Assembly: GCF_028502605.1 (NCBI RefSeq)
Contig: NC_079234.1
Coordinates: 1,922,001-1,986,000 of the forward strand
Origin: Trichoderma breve
Taxonomy: Eukaryota; Ascomycota; Sordariomycetes; Hypocreales; Hypocreaceae
Direction: 5' to 3'
Length of the DNA: 64,000 nucleotides
In this document: positions 22,095-36,735 of the stretch, in pieces
Layout of the letters: each line of letters opens with the position of its first letter
Numbering within the stretch: position 1 is the stretch's first letter
Made by a program: the position numbers and the translations under genes
The notes under the pieces: generated by a model
What the model saw: only the letters and a program-made list of their open reading frames with translations
Database searches by the model: none
Told to the model about the DNA's origin: nothing

Positions 22095-25000
22095 TGTATC
22101 GGTTGAGATGGTTGGAGGATGAAAGGCTGTTGTTTGGTCTTTGTTGAGCTGAGTTGTCTGGGTTGACTGGTGAAGAGGATATTGTCGATCACGAAGGGAA
22201 CTGGTCCCTTTATAGCTTTTCCCTCTCGTGAAGTTTGTAGCGTGTGCTCAAAAAGGAAGCTCAAAGAGTCAAACTATTAAGACTGTTTAGGCGCAAGGCG
22301 CCCACAAAGCTCATGTAAGGCGCGTGTTCCTCCTAGCGGTTCCATGCTCGAGTACATGATGAGAAAAGAGTTATGACGTGAGTCGGCAAACCGGCATCAT
22401 CATAAGCTTGGACGAATTCCAAGGCTGATTGCCGGGTGTGTCGATAGGAGCATTGCTCATGCTACTATGCGAATACTAACATGTCCTACGGAGGAGCCGC
22501 GGGGACAAAGGCGGGCAACCGGTCCTCAGCCGCGCGTCTGGGATTTCTCATTGGAGAGTTTATGGCATAGTAAGACAAGCATGCCCAGATGGTTATCGTA
22601 CCCTTGAAACAAATTGGGCTATGGTGGGCAGAACATGCCCGCAACATCATGAGACTCCATTGTCCTGCAGGACCAATAGCTGAATCCGCTTCACGAGCTT
22701 GTGCCTGTAGTTTCCGTATTAAGAAACGGTCTAGGTTCCCTGTGGAGATGCAAAACGTGCCCAACTAACCACTTATAGGCATATTTAATATCCCTGTTTC
22801 ATATTGAGGCTTAGAGGCGCTTAAAGTTCTAAGCCAGAGGTAAGCTTCGTGGATAAACTACACTTACTGCTATTTTGAAGTACTGCCATCCAGCGACTCG
22901 GGCGATACTATTCCTAGCCTATGCTCCGAAGACATTTGGACGAATCATTTTGCGTTTTGGGAAAGGATTACTACGTGTCAGTTTTTGGTTACCGACGTCC
23001 ATTTATATAAGCACCTTTAAAAAACTTACACATGAAATGCATTCTCGCGAATGAGTTGCGGCGGAGTAGATACGGCAAGGAATATGTATTCGGGGAGGGG
23101 GTTACATTCCGACTGCCATTTTCTACAGGGGAATGACAGTCTTGACTGTTGAGGATACCTTTCGGTGAGGGTAGTATTCCGCGGTGGCCAAACCCGGTCG
23201 CCTGTGAATAGACCCAGCAATGTCCAGGAGAGGTAGGAGGAAACGAATGAATCATCAATAGTAATTACTCGGTGGTTTTTGGTCTACCATGGCGTTCTAT
23301 CGTCCGACGAGCCGTGCAGCCGCGGAAAATCGCTAGGACCTTTAGCTTAAGACAAATATACTCTTACTAGCATGCCACTAACAACTTTTGCAGAAGACAG
23401 ACACAATGTGACTCGCTGGGAGATGCATCACGCGTGGGCGAGAGACGCCCGTACTATCATGCAGAGCCATGATGACGACACCCTCATTCTATCGGACTCA
23501 CTCGGAAATATTTGCATCTCAGCTTCGTCTCCTAGGGTCAAGTCCTGTCGAGGGGTGCTCGATATTCTTAGAGCTTACATGCATTATATTGCCCTTGATC
23601 CACCTTCCGGGTTTGGCTGCGCCAATATCATGACCACAGTCGGGCTAACTGCATGGAGTTGACTTGCCAATCTTGGTCATCTGCAAAAGTCAAAGAAAGA
23701 AGAAGAAGGGAATATGGCACGAAAATGCACCCCGACATCCCGGTTATACAATGCTAGTAACTTCCGAATTCTCTTTCAACTATTGGAAATGGAAATAGGG
23801 ATACCTTTTAGCCAGAAAATCCCTCGCTGGGGTCATTGCATGCATGTTGGCTAATGGAATCATGATATGAGGGTTCCCCGATGACACTTGCAGCTGAAAT
23901 TGCCTGATATGTTGCAGAGTGATGGAATATATGCGAACAAATGATTGGGAGCAGTTTCTGGGAACTAATCAAATATTATGGTGCTTTTATCAGATTATCA
24001 CCGGTTGCAACCAACCATAGTAGGGTGATGAATGCTCCTTTTCCTCTACGTATCATGATATAAACACGTTGAAGTTGTTGCTGGTAAGTACTGCGGCCGG
24101 TTTTTTAATGTTCTTGGTTTCGCTTCTACAATGGATTCCATTTTAGGAAACTCTTTCCCGGATATCCATTAACTCAGTTGCAACACTGCATAAACTCTAT
24201 AGCCTTTTATCAGTCCGCAAGTACGAGTAAGAACATGAACATGTAGTTCCCCCTCCTCTTAAAAGCTCTAAAATCTTACTCGACCCATCCACCCTGATGG
24301 CAGAAAACTATCTGAAGGTTGCAGACTCATCATCCTCATATCACAGACTGCCGGTAACTCATATAGAGTGATTGCGCGCGTCGCTGCCGTATGACAAACT
24401 CATTACATATCTCCGCTCAAATACCAATTGGTGAGATTGTTACACGCCTAAATTCTTAATTAATGTAACAAAACCCATCCGTTTTCAGTTCCTTATCATG
24501 CTGTGTCAGCATGTCCAAAGGATTACGGATATTATCACCGAACTTTTGTGTTAATTTTTATCTTCTGGCAAACATTATCAGTTTTGAAGTTGTCACACAA
24601 TTTTGCCCAGGATGAATGCTTCATTTCATTTATGCCAGAAGCTTCAAAAATCGTATCACTATTGTCATCAACAGAAACAAATCAAAATGTCTAATTACTT
24701 CTCATACTCTAACTATTGGCATGTGAGGCATCTTCAGTCATCTGCTCCAAAGGCCCGCGGTTTAAGTATATCTATAGCAAGACTACATTCCCAGATTATC
24801 TGAAAAGGTTGAAGATCTTTAGGAACCTTACTTAGCACTTCTACCATCACAGGCATTAAGGTCTATTCAAATAAGTAATGGGAATAATATTTGGATTATC
24901 TGACCAATAGCTAGTCCCCACTCCTAAACTGGTGTCAGTAACTGGCGTCAACTCTCTTCTCACACGTTGAGGAGTAAGGCACAATCAGATTTCACTTAAT

Positions 25001-25469
25001 CTAGACGTAATATATTGAGTAATAAAATGATTAACTCTTGTACGGTGAATTGCCTCCCAATTCTTACGGGTCAATATATTGAGTGTAGATACAATATGAT
25101 AAACCAAAATAAATACTGTTTATTCAAGGTCTCTATGAGTCAATGGTACATTGCTGATGTTCATCTACTTCAGACTTTGGGTAACAGTGACACGGTCCAT
25201 ATGTATCTGGCAATACTGAATACGTTTAATGATCTGGTTAGAGCCATTTTGGTTTCTGTCTTCTTCACAAGCACGATATATTGGAGACTGCAGAGGTAAG
25301 TACGACACCGGACTAATACGTAGACATCGAAAAGATTGTTGAAAGGCGATATCAAAGAATATCTTGTGTCTGTTAAAATAAGCATATTTACTGCGTCATC
25401 CAAGGATAGACGTTAAAATTGATCATGTAGCTGTGGATGATTCTGGCAAAGCTTTGTGGCAAGGCACAC
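22095..25469. other. 3.4-kb gene-poor region
   Basis: Upstream DNA of the lysozyme-like gene and downstream DNA of the polygalacturonase. AT content rises between about 23700 and 25400. No recognisable gene, RNA or element end was found. Confidence 0.5.
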
Positions 25470-26854
25470 TTAACAAGTAGCAACACTTGGTACGTTCTGG
25501 CAGCTGCCATATTTCTTTCCTCCAGTGACGACCACGTTGCTCCAAGTCCAGCTAGAACAAGCACCACTTCCACAAACGATGGCGATGTTGTTAGCACTTG
25601 ATAAGACACCGCCACTTCCAGAGATGTTCTGGAGCACGAGGTTGGTGATGGGGATACCACTCGTGGGGCTTCCGTGCAGGTCACCGCCATCGTAGTTCTG
25701 CTCAATCAGAATACCATATCTGTGAGTCACAGTTAGTAATGAGCTGGACTTATTCATTTTAGACTGCGACATACCCCGTGATGGACGACAGAGTAATACC
25801 TGTGTAGGTCACTCCCTTGATTGTCCCGGTATCACCAGCCGATGCCTTGATACGAATGCCTGTAAAGTGCTTAGTCAATCATCTAAAAGCTAGATTTCTC
25901 TAAGCGACTTACCATTGGCTGACTTGGTAACCTGCGAGTTGCTAAAGGTGACTGTTTGAACGGTGTTGTCATCTCGGCCGCCGACGCTACCGATTGACAA
26001 TCCATGTCCACCAGAGCAAAGACCTCCAGTGAATGTGATGTTCTATACGATTTAGTCGAAAGTTTCCTTGGCTTTCCTGATCTCCCGTAGAAAGTGACTT
26101 ACTGTTCCAGAGTTGACGGCAACGCAGTCATCTTGGTTATAAACTTTAGCTCCGCTAATGACAACATTCGAGCTAGAGCCAATGTCAAATCCATCGGTAT
26201 TGTGTCCGCCTCCACTGTCACCAGCACTGTTGTCAATTGTCATTCCAGTGATGGTAAGTCCGTTGACACCATTCACGCTGACGGCTTGGACAGGTGTGTT
26301 CCTGATGTTCAGGTTGGTGATGGATGAAGAGGTTAGATCATGGGCAGCAAAGAACTTTGGCTTCGTCTTGCCACCGTTGCTGCCTTCACCATCCCACCAA
26401 CGGGAGCCCTGGGGGTCCAAAACTGAACCACTGGCGCCCTGGATGGTGATATCATTGCCCTCGATTTGGAGCAGAGGGCCAGACCACTCCTTATAGCCCC
26501 AAGTAGTGGTCCCCTGAAAAATGACCTATAGTTTTAAAAGTGGTCTTATTAGTATCATCGTATTAGGCGTCTATGTTTGTCGATTTTAGTATTACTCACA
26601 GTAGTGCCATCATTCAAGTCACTAAGATCGAGAGTCACACCCGAAGGGACAGCAACATTTGATAGCACAATGGTTGCGCACGACTTCTGCGACTTGCTTG
26701 CTGAAGATGCTCCATTGGCACCAGAGAAGGTGCAAGTAGTAGCTCGATCTTCAAGCTTGGGTGCTTCTGTGACAGTAGGAGGAGGGGGAAGAGCATGGGA
26801 TTGAACACAGACCGATGCTGCGAGCGCTCCGAGGAGAAGGTATAGTTTGGTCAT
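25470..26854 (-). CDS. Endopolygalacturonase, GH28
   Basis: Secreted pectinase hydrolysing alpha-1,4-galacturonan in homogalacturonan. Five exons (26854-26600, 26525-26103, 26042-25913, 25859-25775, 25719-25470) give 380 residues. A signal peptide covers about residues 1-21, followed by a short propeptide ending near KLEDR, a Kex2-like basic site. The right-handed beta-helix carries all GH28 signatures: NTDGFD and [10 protein letters not shown] (catalytic aspartates), [13 protein letters not shown] (His) and GIRIKA (Arg-x-Lys). The mature C-terminus [11 protein letters not shown] ends in a disulphide-forming Cys, typical of fungal endo-PGs. It is intact and appears active. Confidence 0.96.
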
Positions 26855-29800
26855 ATTGGATACACTTTTTGATGCAAGTTTTTGTAAATCTTGATGAGTC
26901 GATGGTTTCTCAGCTTCTTGGTACTTGGCAATGGGGATCAGGCAGATTTATATAGATGTCAACCCCTGTATTATAGACTACATGCTATGATCTCAGGCTG
27001 TTGGAGACAACAGGCTGTAGTCTCTAGTTCAGGATCGAGACCTCATATTTGCCGCCGTTTTGAAGTTGAGTTTCATGAGCGCAACCCAATTTTATGAGGG
27101 CTATGCATTATTGGGACCTCTGCAGGGTAAAATACGACATTATAGGGGCATTGTCACACAATAATAGGGGGAAAAACAAATGCTTGCAAGTGTTTTGTCG
27201 TTCAAAAAGCCATTTGATCGCCACTATACCCCACATCTTTCCACCAACCAGTTTGGTGCCCGTTGCGTCCGATCGAGTTTATAAGTAAGTCAACCCCGGA
27301 TTCTTTATATAAGATCTTCTTTGAAGTTACAGCCGTAAATTAAAGCCCAAAAGCGCACCAATCCGATGTCTGGGTATTTTCCCGGGCCGTTAAAGCAGGT
27401 CGGCGCTTCGGTATTTTAATACGCCGTCGTCTCGGTTTACTTATCCGACTTGCATAATTTGAGCCGTACGTGCCAATCATATACCCTGATTCGGTTATAA
27501 AATCTGTTTGGGAGTAGCTTAATTACAAAAGAGTGTTACATATTCTCCACGTATATTCGTGAAACTTGCTGTGAGAATTGCGGTTTACATTGATTGCCTT
27601 TAAGACGATCCCACCTAGGCTCTTCTATATGCGTCAATTAAGAGGCAATGGAGAAAAAATACGAAAGTAAGAAGGAAACAGCTTTTACCTCGTAGCTTTC
27701 TCTAGAAATATCGAGAAATCACTATTGGAAATAGAATCACAGTGTGCATATTCTGCAAGCGAATGCCGCATGCACAGTGGTCGAGGTATGCCCCGCGTTC
27801 GCCTCACTTGTCGGTTGCTTTCGGTGTTCTTATGCCTTGCATGTAACCTCAACCCATGTAAACAAACTACGTATCGGGCCGGCAATGATATATAAATTAT
27901 ATAACACATCATTTGAACAAGCAGAGCTGGGGAAAACCTGGCCGACTTGCAGCTTCCTGTTTGTCAAAGCGGCTGATTCAAGCGTCTATTGGACGTAGAG
28001 CAGTGGATAAATTCGAAGATCCTTTACAAAGTACTATATAGCGAGTTTTACTTCGTACTTAACACGATATATCTTTTACGTATGCCTCTATGTTAGCGGG
28101 TCAGTTACACATCGATGAACCGAACAAACCAAATGGGCATGTATAGCTGATACTTGCAGCATTTCCATCAAAACCAATAAGTAGAATACATTCAGGGATT
28201 GACTATAATTCAGCAAACCACCATCGGGGCTCTACATATATCGTGTGAGATAGACAGCACTTCATTTGGGGTCCTTTGATCTAATTGTCAAAATTGGCTG
28301 GGCGAAGAGATAGTAGTCTAACGGTCTACTTGACTGTTACTCATTTGACTGATCTTTGGTGACTGATGCGCAATGCCCTGATCTTAAGTCTCTAATAGCT
28401 CGTAAGTTCAACTCCCTGTGCGTTGTCTTGGATCAAGATGCTGCTGGTATTGATCGCATCAACGCAGCTTTTACTTACCTCGAGTGGCTATATCTTCTGA
28501 ATTTCGGTGGTGATGATATAACCGGCGGCTCCTCACCATATATTCTTCTTCACATTTGAGTTCTAAGTAAGGAAATTTCGAGGAAAACCTTGAAACGTAG
28601 ATGCTTCCATTGGTCACTGCAATTAGTGGCCCAAGTCAAATCATATTAGCCACTGCGTTGCTATATCGTAACTTGCCTATTCGCGGTCATGGTTATAGTT
28701 ACTGAACATTCTCGATCCAAGTCATTTGGATACGGCTGCATAGAGAATACCCCGATAAACACACGGATTGCAACAGCTTGTTGCCTTTCCCTTCTCAGGT
28801 AGCGGAGACCGCAGCCCGTCTAAACGGACATGAGTAGTCCAGATCCTCATCTTGGATTGTAGAGACGATGTCGAGAATGTCGGAGGCTTAAGAGAATGTT
28901 GAATCAATCTTGGATATCTCGAGATGAGGTCTGGATAGGGCACCATAGGCTTTGAGTTCACTAAATGTGTCATACTTTTCTAGGGGCCAAGATTTTCCAT
29001 TACATTCATTTAGTGGACGTTGGAAAGACAGCTTGCATTTGGATGGTTCATTTAAACTACCACTCACTTGATACATGATCAATATGTCAATGCAGCTGAC
29101 CTATTGCTTTTCATGGAGTATTCCGATTGGAATACAACAGGAAATCTACGGGAAGAATTTTCCTCGTAAAGTGATCGCACATCCCACGGCCGCCAAGGTT
29201 AAAAATAAGGTTATCATCAGTAGCGGAGCTTACTTCGGCTAATAGAATGGGCGCAATGAACTGTGTACCTTCTATCCCTAGCGGTGTAATGAAGAGGAGT
29301 TTCATTGGATACACCAGCGAAGAGCCTAATATGGATGGACAACCTAGCGATCTCCACAGACTTTCCCTCTATTTGTAAGTGTGGGAAGAATCGGCATTAA
29401 AACGCCGGAGATGATCGTCATGCGAATCAACTTCTTGGCGCATTAGCTGAGATGACTACACACGTTGTAAATTACACAATCCTCTTCAGCCCTTACCCAA
29501 GTGGGTAACAGTCTCTAAAAGTCCAACCTCATGTCACAAAGCGAATCTGATGGTCGCAAATGAAACCTCAAGTATTGGCTTAAACTAAAGAAAAAGCCAA
29601 ATATCTCTTGTAGTTGAATGTAATGAAGAGTGGACCACCTCATCACCAGTAAGTTGGTATTAAGATGGGCATATCACACGCAGTGACTTTGTGTCTTCAA
29701 GGCTACCTTAAACACGTAAATGGCCAAAGTTGTGCAATATACAAAGCATACATGTCACGCTTTATGGATATATCACTTGCTAAACATTTCATTCAAGTCC

Positions 29801-31700
29801 CAAGGACATGTAAAATAGCTCTTCGTACATATCATTCTGTCCAACAGCTACTGATTGACTGGCACCAAACTCCTTCTTCAACTATCCCTCAAACTTTTCA
29901 AGACATAATTTTTCTTTTTTCTCTTACCATGATGTTTCTTTGCTGCTAGCGTGCTCGGTGTTCATAATCGTCGTTGTTAAGATATCTGCTTGAACCAAAC
30001 CTGAAGTTCATGTCGAGCCAGAAATAACCCCAAGAAGTACTCAATTTGAGTATACAAGATGGGTGTGAATCGATAATCCGTCCTCAATACGCCTTCGCAA
30101 GCAGTAGTTAGCTCATAGTGTTCCCAAGAGAGTTTTTCCCCACTGAAAATTCCGCGAACTTTATTGTGTGTATCTAACGATTCGCAGCTGGCTGGTTCAA
30201 GGCCATCGATCCAAAGCTGACTGGCACTCTAGATCGCGTCAAAATTATCTTAGCATATCCAAAGGGGAGTGGGAGCTGGAAGGAGACCAGAAAATTGTCC
30301 TGGCTATCTCAAGCATAACGCCATGTCATAGAGTAATGGCATCTGTGTATCAGCACTGAAAACTGCCAAGTGGTAACGACTCAAATGTCAATATGTTTGA
30401 TGGTAAAGGAAAGGGAAGTCTGGTAATCTGTGCATGAATCGATACTAATATGTATAAAAGGAGATGAAGTAGAGCCTTCATGAGATATTCCTCTTCTTAT
30501 AGCGAAAAAATCCTCTTCGTCGCGTGGATATACCATTTGAGAGTCTGTCATACATTCTTAGTAGGCGAACTCAGCCCCTCGAATGACTTAGTAGACGCCT
30601 TCGGCATTTAGGCTGAATCAGTTTTTTTGGGTCGAAATAACGCGTATTTGAAGGCTTCGCTTCAGTAGTCTCTTGTTCTGGCAGATTACCGCTTGAGGGG
30701 GGCGGCAGATCCATGCCGTTTTTGCGCACTTGCCAGGCTTCACGGGACGGCCCATCTGCCGCTGCCCAACGATGTCCACACTTTATCGAAAGGCTAAGAC
30801 ACGTAGTTACAGCTGTTGAATGCATGTATCATGAGACTTTTAGTTTTCAGATAGATTTTTCCGGTGCCAAATGGAGCTGACGCCATCTCTCCCTCTTATC
30901 CAGCAAGCATGTAACCGATCTTTTCCTGTTCCTCTATCAACCAGCGACATTTCCATACGCTGGCTTTTTAGCCCTCGGGTTAATGGATCCATTAATTTTT
31001 ATATGAAATGTTAATAATAAATCGCCTGATTATGCGTTGTACTGGTCTCAGCCGGATAATGAGCAGATGGAGTAAATGAGGTTGGTGGAAGAAAGGTATG
31101 AGGTGGAGTAAAACAAGGGAATATCAATATTTTTATCACGCCATCAACGGCGCTAACTACACATTATGACCGCATAAATGACTATGATAAATGTTGCGAA
31201 TTCATATTACATTCTGAGAGAGCTGCTGTGAGGTGTGGCAATTTCGTTTGCTATTATGAAGCAAATGGGGCCAAAGCATTTATATCTGACATCGTTGTAC
31301 GATACAAATTACCTAGCGGTATGACTTATGAGCCGTATATACTCTTATGAGCCGTATATACTGTACTAAAAGACTCAGAAATAAGCTGAGTTGTAGCCTA
31401 ACGTCATGTCTTGTTGAATCTCTCTGTAGTTACGTACTTAGTTAACTAGCCGTGAGTGCTGAAGCCCTTAGGTAGATCTAAGACGCTTGATCCGAATGAG
31501 GAAGCCCAAAACAATGAATATCAGGTACTAATAATTGGGGTTAACGTAGCTTCTAACAAATATGGAAGGCACCAGTTCTGTTCATGTAACCACGTCATTG
31601 TTTGCCAATGATGTTTGACTGCTGATGTGTATTTGCTTCTGAAACGCACAGCCCCTCAATGTCAAATCCCAGTAAAGCTACCGTGCGATCCACCGGGATA
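26855..31700. other. 4.8-kb gene-poor, AT-rich region
   Basis: Longest empty stretch of the window. It contains a perfect 19-base tandem duplication at 31325-31362 and otherwise only short, motif-free open frames on both strands. It may hold decayed repeats, but I cannot identify an element or its ends. Confidence 0.5.
31325..31362. repeat. Perfect 19-base tandem duplication
   Basis: Two adjacent identical copies of CTTATGAGCCGTATATACT at 31325-31343 and 31344-31362. No function is apparent. Confidence 0.9.
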
Positions 31701-31740
31701 CCACATCCTCCGCAAATTCGTAGAAAAGCATGTTGATATG

Positions 31741-31791
31741 ATTGGCAGGCTAAATGCGACAGCTTTAACCGGACGCACCCCAGATCTGGGG
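31741..31791 (+). promoter_or_regulatory. xyn1-type promoter module: CCAAT box, Xyr1 element, Cre1 inverted repeat
   Basis: ATTGG (inverted CCAAT) lies at 31741-31745. It is followed by GGCTAA...TTTAACC at 31748-31770, an inverted-repeat arrangement resembling the xylanase regulatory element GGCTAA described for T. reesei xyn1. The second half-site is imperfect (TTAACC rather than TTAGCC). CCCCAGATCTGGGG at 31778-31791 is a perfect inverted repeat containing two Cre1 SYGGRG sites, as known from the xyn1 carbon-repression region. Together they suggest xylan induction with glucose repression. The module is about 390-440 bases before the ATG. Confidence 0.85.
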
Positions 31792-32082
31792 AAGAAGCCG
31801 CGTGAGGTCCGAAGAGCCCGATTTGGAACCCAATTGAGATTCAAAGCTGAAAAATTGACAATTGATTGGTATACATCTTCTCAGCCGTCCTTCTTTACGG
31901 CACTTTGATGCCGTTTGACCCGGTACCTGAAGGGCATGTTTTAGGCAAAATGCCAAGCTCCGAGGATACGACCATGCGATGCGTATTTCCAACTTCACTT
32001 GACGATGTCTACTTTGTGTCAAGGTGGTCGTAACTTGAGTTTTGTATGAGACGAAAAAGCGATTTCAGCTGAGAGAAATTGC

Positions 32083-32090
32083 ATATAAAG
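32083..32090 (+). promoter_or_regulatory. TATA box of the xylanase gene
   Basis: ATATAAAG lies about 90 bases upstream of the xylanase ATG at 32178, a usual distance for an inducible fungal cellulase or xylanase promoter. Confidence 0.6.
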
Positions 32091-32177
32091 TCGTGGATGG
32101 AACCCTGTTGCTGACAGTATGAGCTCACCACCAGCACAACATCCTCTCCAAGCACGAACATTTCCACAAAGATCAAC

Positions 32178-32936
<759 letters not shown>

Positions 32937-33317
32937 ATCTTGGCGATAGGGTCGTGCAATGTCGTCTTGGTAGCTAAACAAGTACTCGATCAGGAAATTA
33001 AGAAATTTTTGCTCGCGGGATGGGGGGTTCTTCCGGGGTGGGCATTCGGAAGTGGAGAATTTCTGTCATGCGAAATGTAGTCACAAGTCACACGGTAGCG
33101 CTATTGGGATGCCAAATTCTTCATAACGAAATGCATACTAAGGTAGCAAATCACAAATTATATAACCACTATAGTTCCATGTGAACTTGTATTTCATCAA
33201 TGTTGAAAGCCCACGCTCGCTGTGTGCATTTGTACACTATTACAAAGGTCTGTAACCTGATTAACTCCATTAACTTATCTTATAAGTCGCAAAGGGTCCA
33301 CCAACTCGCTACACGCC
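32937..33317. other. Convergent intergenic region
   Basis: 3' flanks of the xylanase and the acyltransferase. No feature is recognised. Confidence 0.5.
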
Positions 33318-34831
33318 CTAAGCTTTTGCAAGCTGCTCTTCTATCCGACCCCAGAGTCCCTTATTCATATATCCAGAAAGCCAGAAGTTTCCATCATTAT
33401 CCTTACCAATGATGGGGAAACCATTCGGCAGTACCAAGCCAAATTGGTTGTTCTGTATATATGTGGGTAGTCCAGATCTCCCACCTTCTTTACATGACTT
33501 TATAACCGCCGCAGAGAAATCAGTTTCAAAAAGTTTTGCTTTACTCCAGTTCGAGTACGTAATCATGTGCATACTGCCGTCACCGAAGAAAGGCGGGATT
33601 TTGCCACTAGATTCTCTCCATAGAGCAGAAAACGCCTCTACTTGAGAACGCGAGCCGAGCTCTTTAATGGCATTACGAGTAGCGGCTGCAATGTAGCTGA
33701 GCGGCTTCTCGAATATGTACTGCACCGGCAGTAACACATTAATGAAGCCAATTGCATTTGACACGTACGGAGCACCCTTAGGGAGCAAATCCGTCTCGAG
33801 AGATTTTCGCAAAGAATACGCATTGTTCAGAACAACAGTCTTCTGGGTAGCATGGGGTAGATGGGAGACGGCTAGCCTTGTCCACCAAGCACAAAGAACA
33901 TCGCCTTCGCTAAGGAAAGGATCTTCCGTACCGTTGGCTGTAAGCTCACCGATCGCCTCATTGCGCAGGCCCTCGACGAAGGAGCCTGGGACACAAACCA
34001 TTCGATGCTCTTGGGTACGGAATAGATCGAGAACATTATTCATTCCGTAGTGCGCCAATCCGAACATTGACAGGCGCTGATTTGCCAACTTGTGAGCCTC
34101 CGTCGGACTCTTACCCAAGTCTGCTAACGGATCACCATCGCCGCCCTGTGGAGGGATAATTTGGTCATCTCGACCTTGAAGCATCAATATCCATGCGTTC
34201 ATCAAAGCTTTCTTGCCCAGAGCATCCATTAGAGTATGTGGCCAATAAATAACAACAAGAGTTTTATCCGTGAAAGAAACAATATGCAAGCCCAATTGCG
34301 GGATATCTCTGTTCAGATAATCTTCGAGGCTAATTGGGCCGCCTTCTGGACGGAACAATTCGCGAAAGTCGTCAGGATCGCATACGACTGCGGGTCTCGA
34401 GCTCGGATTCGGAATCTTCGAAGCAATCAGATGATCCGAAGCGCTCATGTCGTGCGTGATATGAGAATATGTAAGAGGTCGGCGCTCTTCAGTAAATTCG
34501 ATCGGCACATGATACTCAAGACGGCCTTGGTCCTGCCTGTAACATCAGTATTTATCCTCTACGCGATATTCTGAGTCTGATTGCTCCAGCTTACATCTTT
34601 ACGCATGCGAGCCCCGAGTTTGTTCCAGCCGTCATGTCTTGCTAGCTTCTCCAAACTGTCTCGAAGTATTTCGGCATCTAGAACATCGTCGAAAACAAAC
34701 ATGGAATACAATATGAAGGCCTTCCATAATGGTGTGTCATCAAAGAAACGAAACGGAATAACGATATCCGTGGGAACTTTGCTTGGTGCAGGCGTTCTGC
34801 CGAACATTTTGACTGAGTTTACACGGTTCAA
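33318..34831 (-). CDS. HxxxD-type acyltransferase (BAHD/trichothecene acetyltransferase-like)
   Basis: Probable CoA-dependent acyltransferase acting on a secondary-metabolite hydroxyl or amine. Exons 34831-34595 and 34532-33318 give 483 residues. The acceptor after GGCAG was chosen because it alone preserves frame into DQGRLEYHVPIEF. The catalytic HxxxD is present as HTLMD (H178, D182) in VVIYWPHTLMDALGKK. The second family motif (DFGWG-like) is replaced by ITYSNWSKAKLFETDFSAA, typical of fungal members. The start could also be the ATG at 34807, eight codons in. No polyketide or peptide synthase is adjacent, so the acceptor molecule is unknown. Confidence 0.87.
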
Positions 34832-36735
34832 CTTTGAGGGCCGCTTCTGCGTTTAGCGAAAGCTTCTGCACTCCAAGTTATTAGATAATTTGTATAATGA
34901 AGAGATAACTGAGAAACAGAGGTCATTTCCAGTAATGTACTGCTTCGATAAGACCTCGTTGACACCACTTCAACGGGGGACGCGAACCAACACCCATACC
35001 GGACTTGGTTTCCCCTTTCAATATCATGCATGCGTCGTACCCGAATACGGGAAATACTTTTGCCATAAGTCTTCATGTAGAGTAGCATTTACTAATTTCC
35101 TGTTGGGCATAGAACCAACAACGGGGAATGCGGAAAACGCATCTAAGTCGCATCAGGCTGGGAAAGGTTTAGACACTTGGTGATAGATCAGCTACAGGGG
35201 TGCCATGGAAGTTCACGACGAAAGTACGGAGGAAGCAGGACTGCCGATTCATCAGACGATCTCGGCAGTAAACAGTTAGTTCCGGAATTGAGATGAACGT
35301 TCCGCTGCACTCATGAAGACAGCCAGGATATCTGTGACATATTAATGTCAAGACGTGCTCGCGTTACTCCGCATTTCGCCTAGGCTGGGGGTAAGCACTG
35401 CTCAAATAGGCCAGGTTACTCATATAAAATCATCCTGCAGACGGAGTACCGAGAGCCAGGATAGCATACTCGTACTCCTGGTTTGCTGACAGAAAAATGA
35501 TTGAATGCAGTTAGGCAATGGTGTTCCTGGTAAAAAAGCCCCTGAGAGAGTCGGAGTTCCGCTGGCCAAGCTGCACGGATGTTTGAGTATGCTTACAGTT
35601 TCTGGTAACCCACTGTTGCTCTATAAGTGGAAGTGAGGCAACTGTAATAATGAAAGTGAGAGAACTGTAGTTTTTTGAGAGTTAAAAGGTAGACTGTTTT
35701 AAACAGCGAGGCAAACGAGTGAAGCAGAAAAAAAAAGTCGGTGTAAAGCCTGACATAGGGCTAGCCTGAGATAATTGAACTTGCTATACTCGTAATAACA
35801 AATGAGACGCGTAACATATGATAGACCAACAACTATTACGAATGCGGTATAACAGCAGCTGAAAATTCTCTTCAGCAAAGATCTTTGGTGCTAGACTCAA
35901 ATTTGATTCCGGCTTATTAATCCCGATACGAATCCGACTTAATTCCATTGAGTCTGTCAAGGCTGCGGTATAAATCGAAGGGTTCCCACGCGTTGTCTAT
36001 TTGCACTGATTGATACACATTGTAATGGCACGGTCGATCTGTCTCAGATGCCGGGCCAGAAGTGTTACTGGTCGATAGGAGTCACGGAGAATGATTTGCG
36101 AAACAAGCCGTCCCCTGTGCATCTTAATTCCGGACTAGGATAGAACCCATGCAAAAGCTGTAGCATGGGGAATCTTAGTGAGAATGCAGTCGTACTATGA
36201 AGTGTCTAGGGTTATGGTACGGAGCATATCGCCCGCGTGTGAACGTGAAATTCTACTCCCACCGACATGATAGACAAATAATTGTAAACCCGAATGGCTG
36301 CATCTTCCTTTCACCAGCTATTTAATGGTCGTAGGGGTACTCTACAGAGTTGTGTGAGACCTTTCTGATGGACTACTCAATCCAGAGCCGGGTATTCTGC
36401 GTATGAATGAGATCAGTGGCCTGCACTTTTGTCATCGTAGCGAAGTTTCTGATTACGACGTACATGTAGAAGATCGCCCGCTCCAATCCTTCTGTAATAC
36501 GACCTAACTGCATGAAGCAGCACCCTGCCAACGTCTATTTTCAGGCAATTGTAACTGCCCCCAGGGGTAAGAAGATGTGCGGCCGCCACTGCATGTTGTT
36601 TAATTTAAGTATACACATGTCCTGGCATATCTAGACTCAGCCCTTCTTTTGTCCTTTGCTTTGATGTATGGTAAATAGGAGCTGACAGCAGCAACAAGTT
36701 TGTTGCTGGTGTCTTTACTCAAGTTGACGGTCACT
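34832..36735. other. 1.9-kb intergenic region
   Basis: No gene is seen. An A-rich tract and purine-rich stretches occur around 35700-35740. It includes the promoter of the membrane protein starting at 36736. Confidence 0.5.

Noticed and set aside
31615..31908. 97-codon open frame upstream of the xylanase
   Set aside because: It overlaps the promoter module at 31741-31791 and has no family resemblance.
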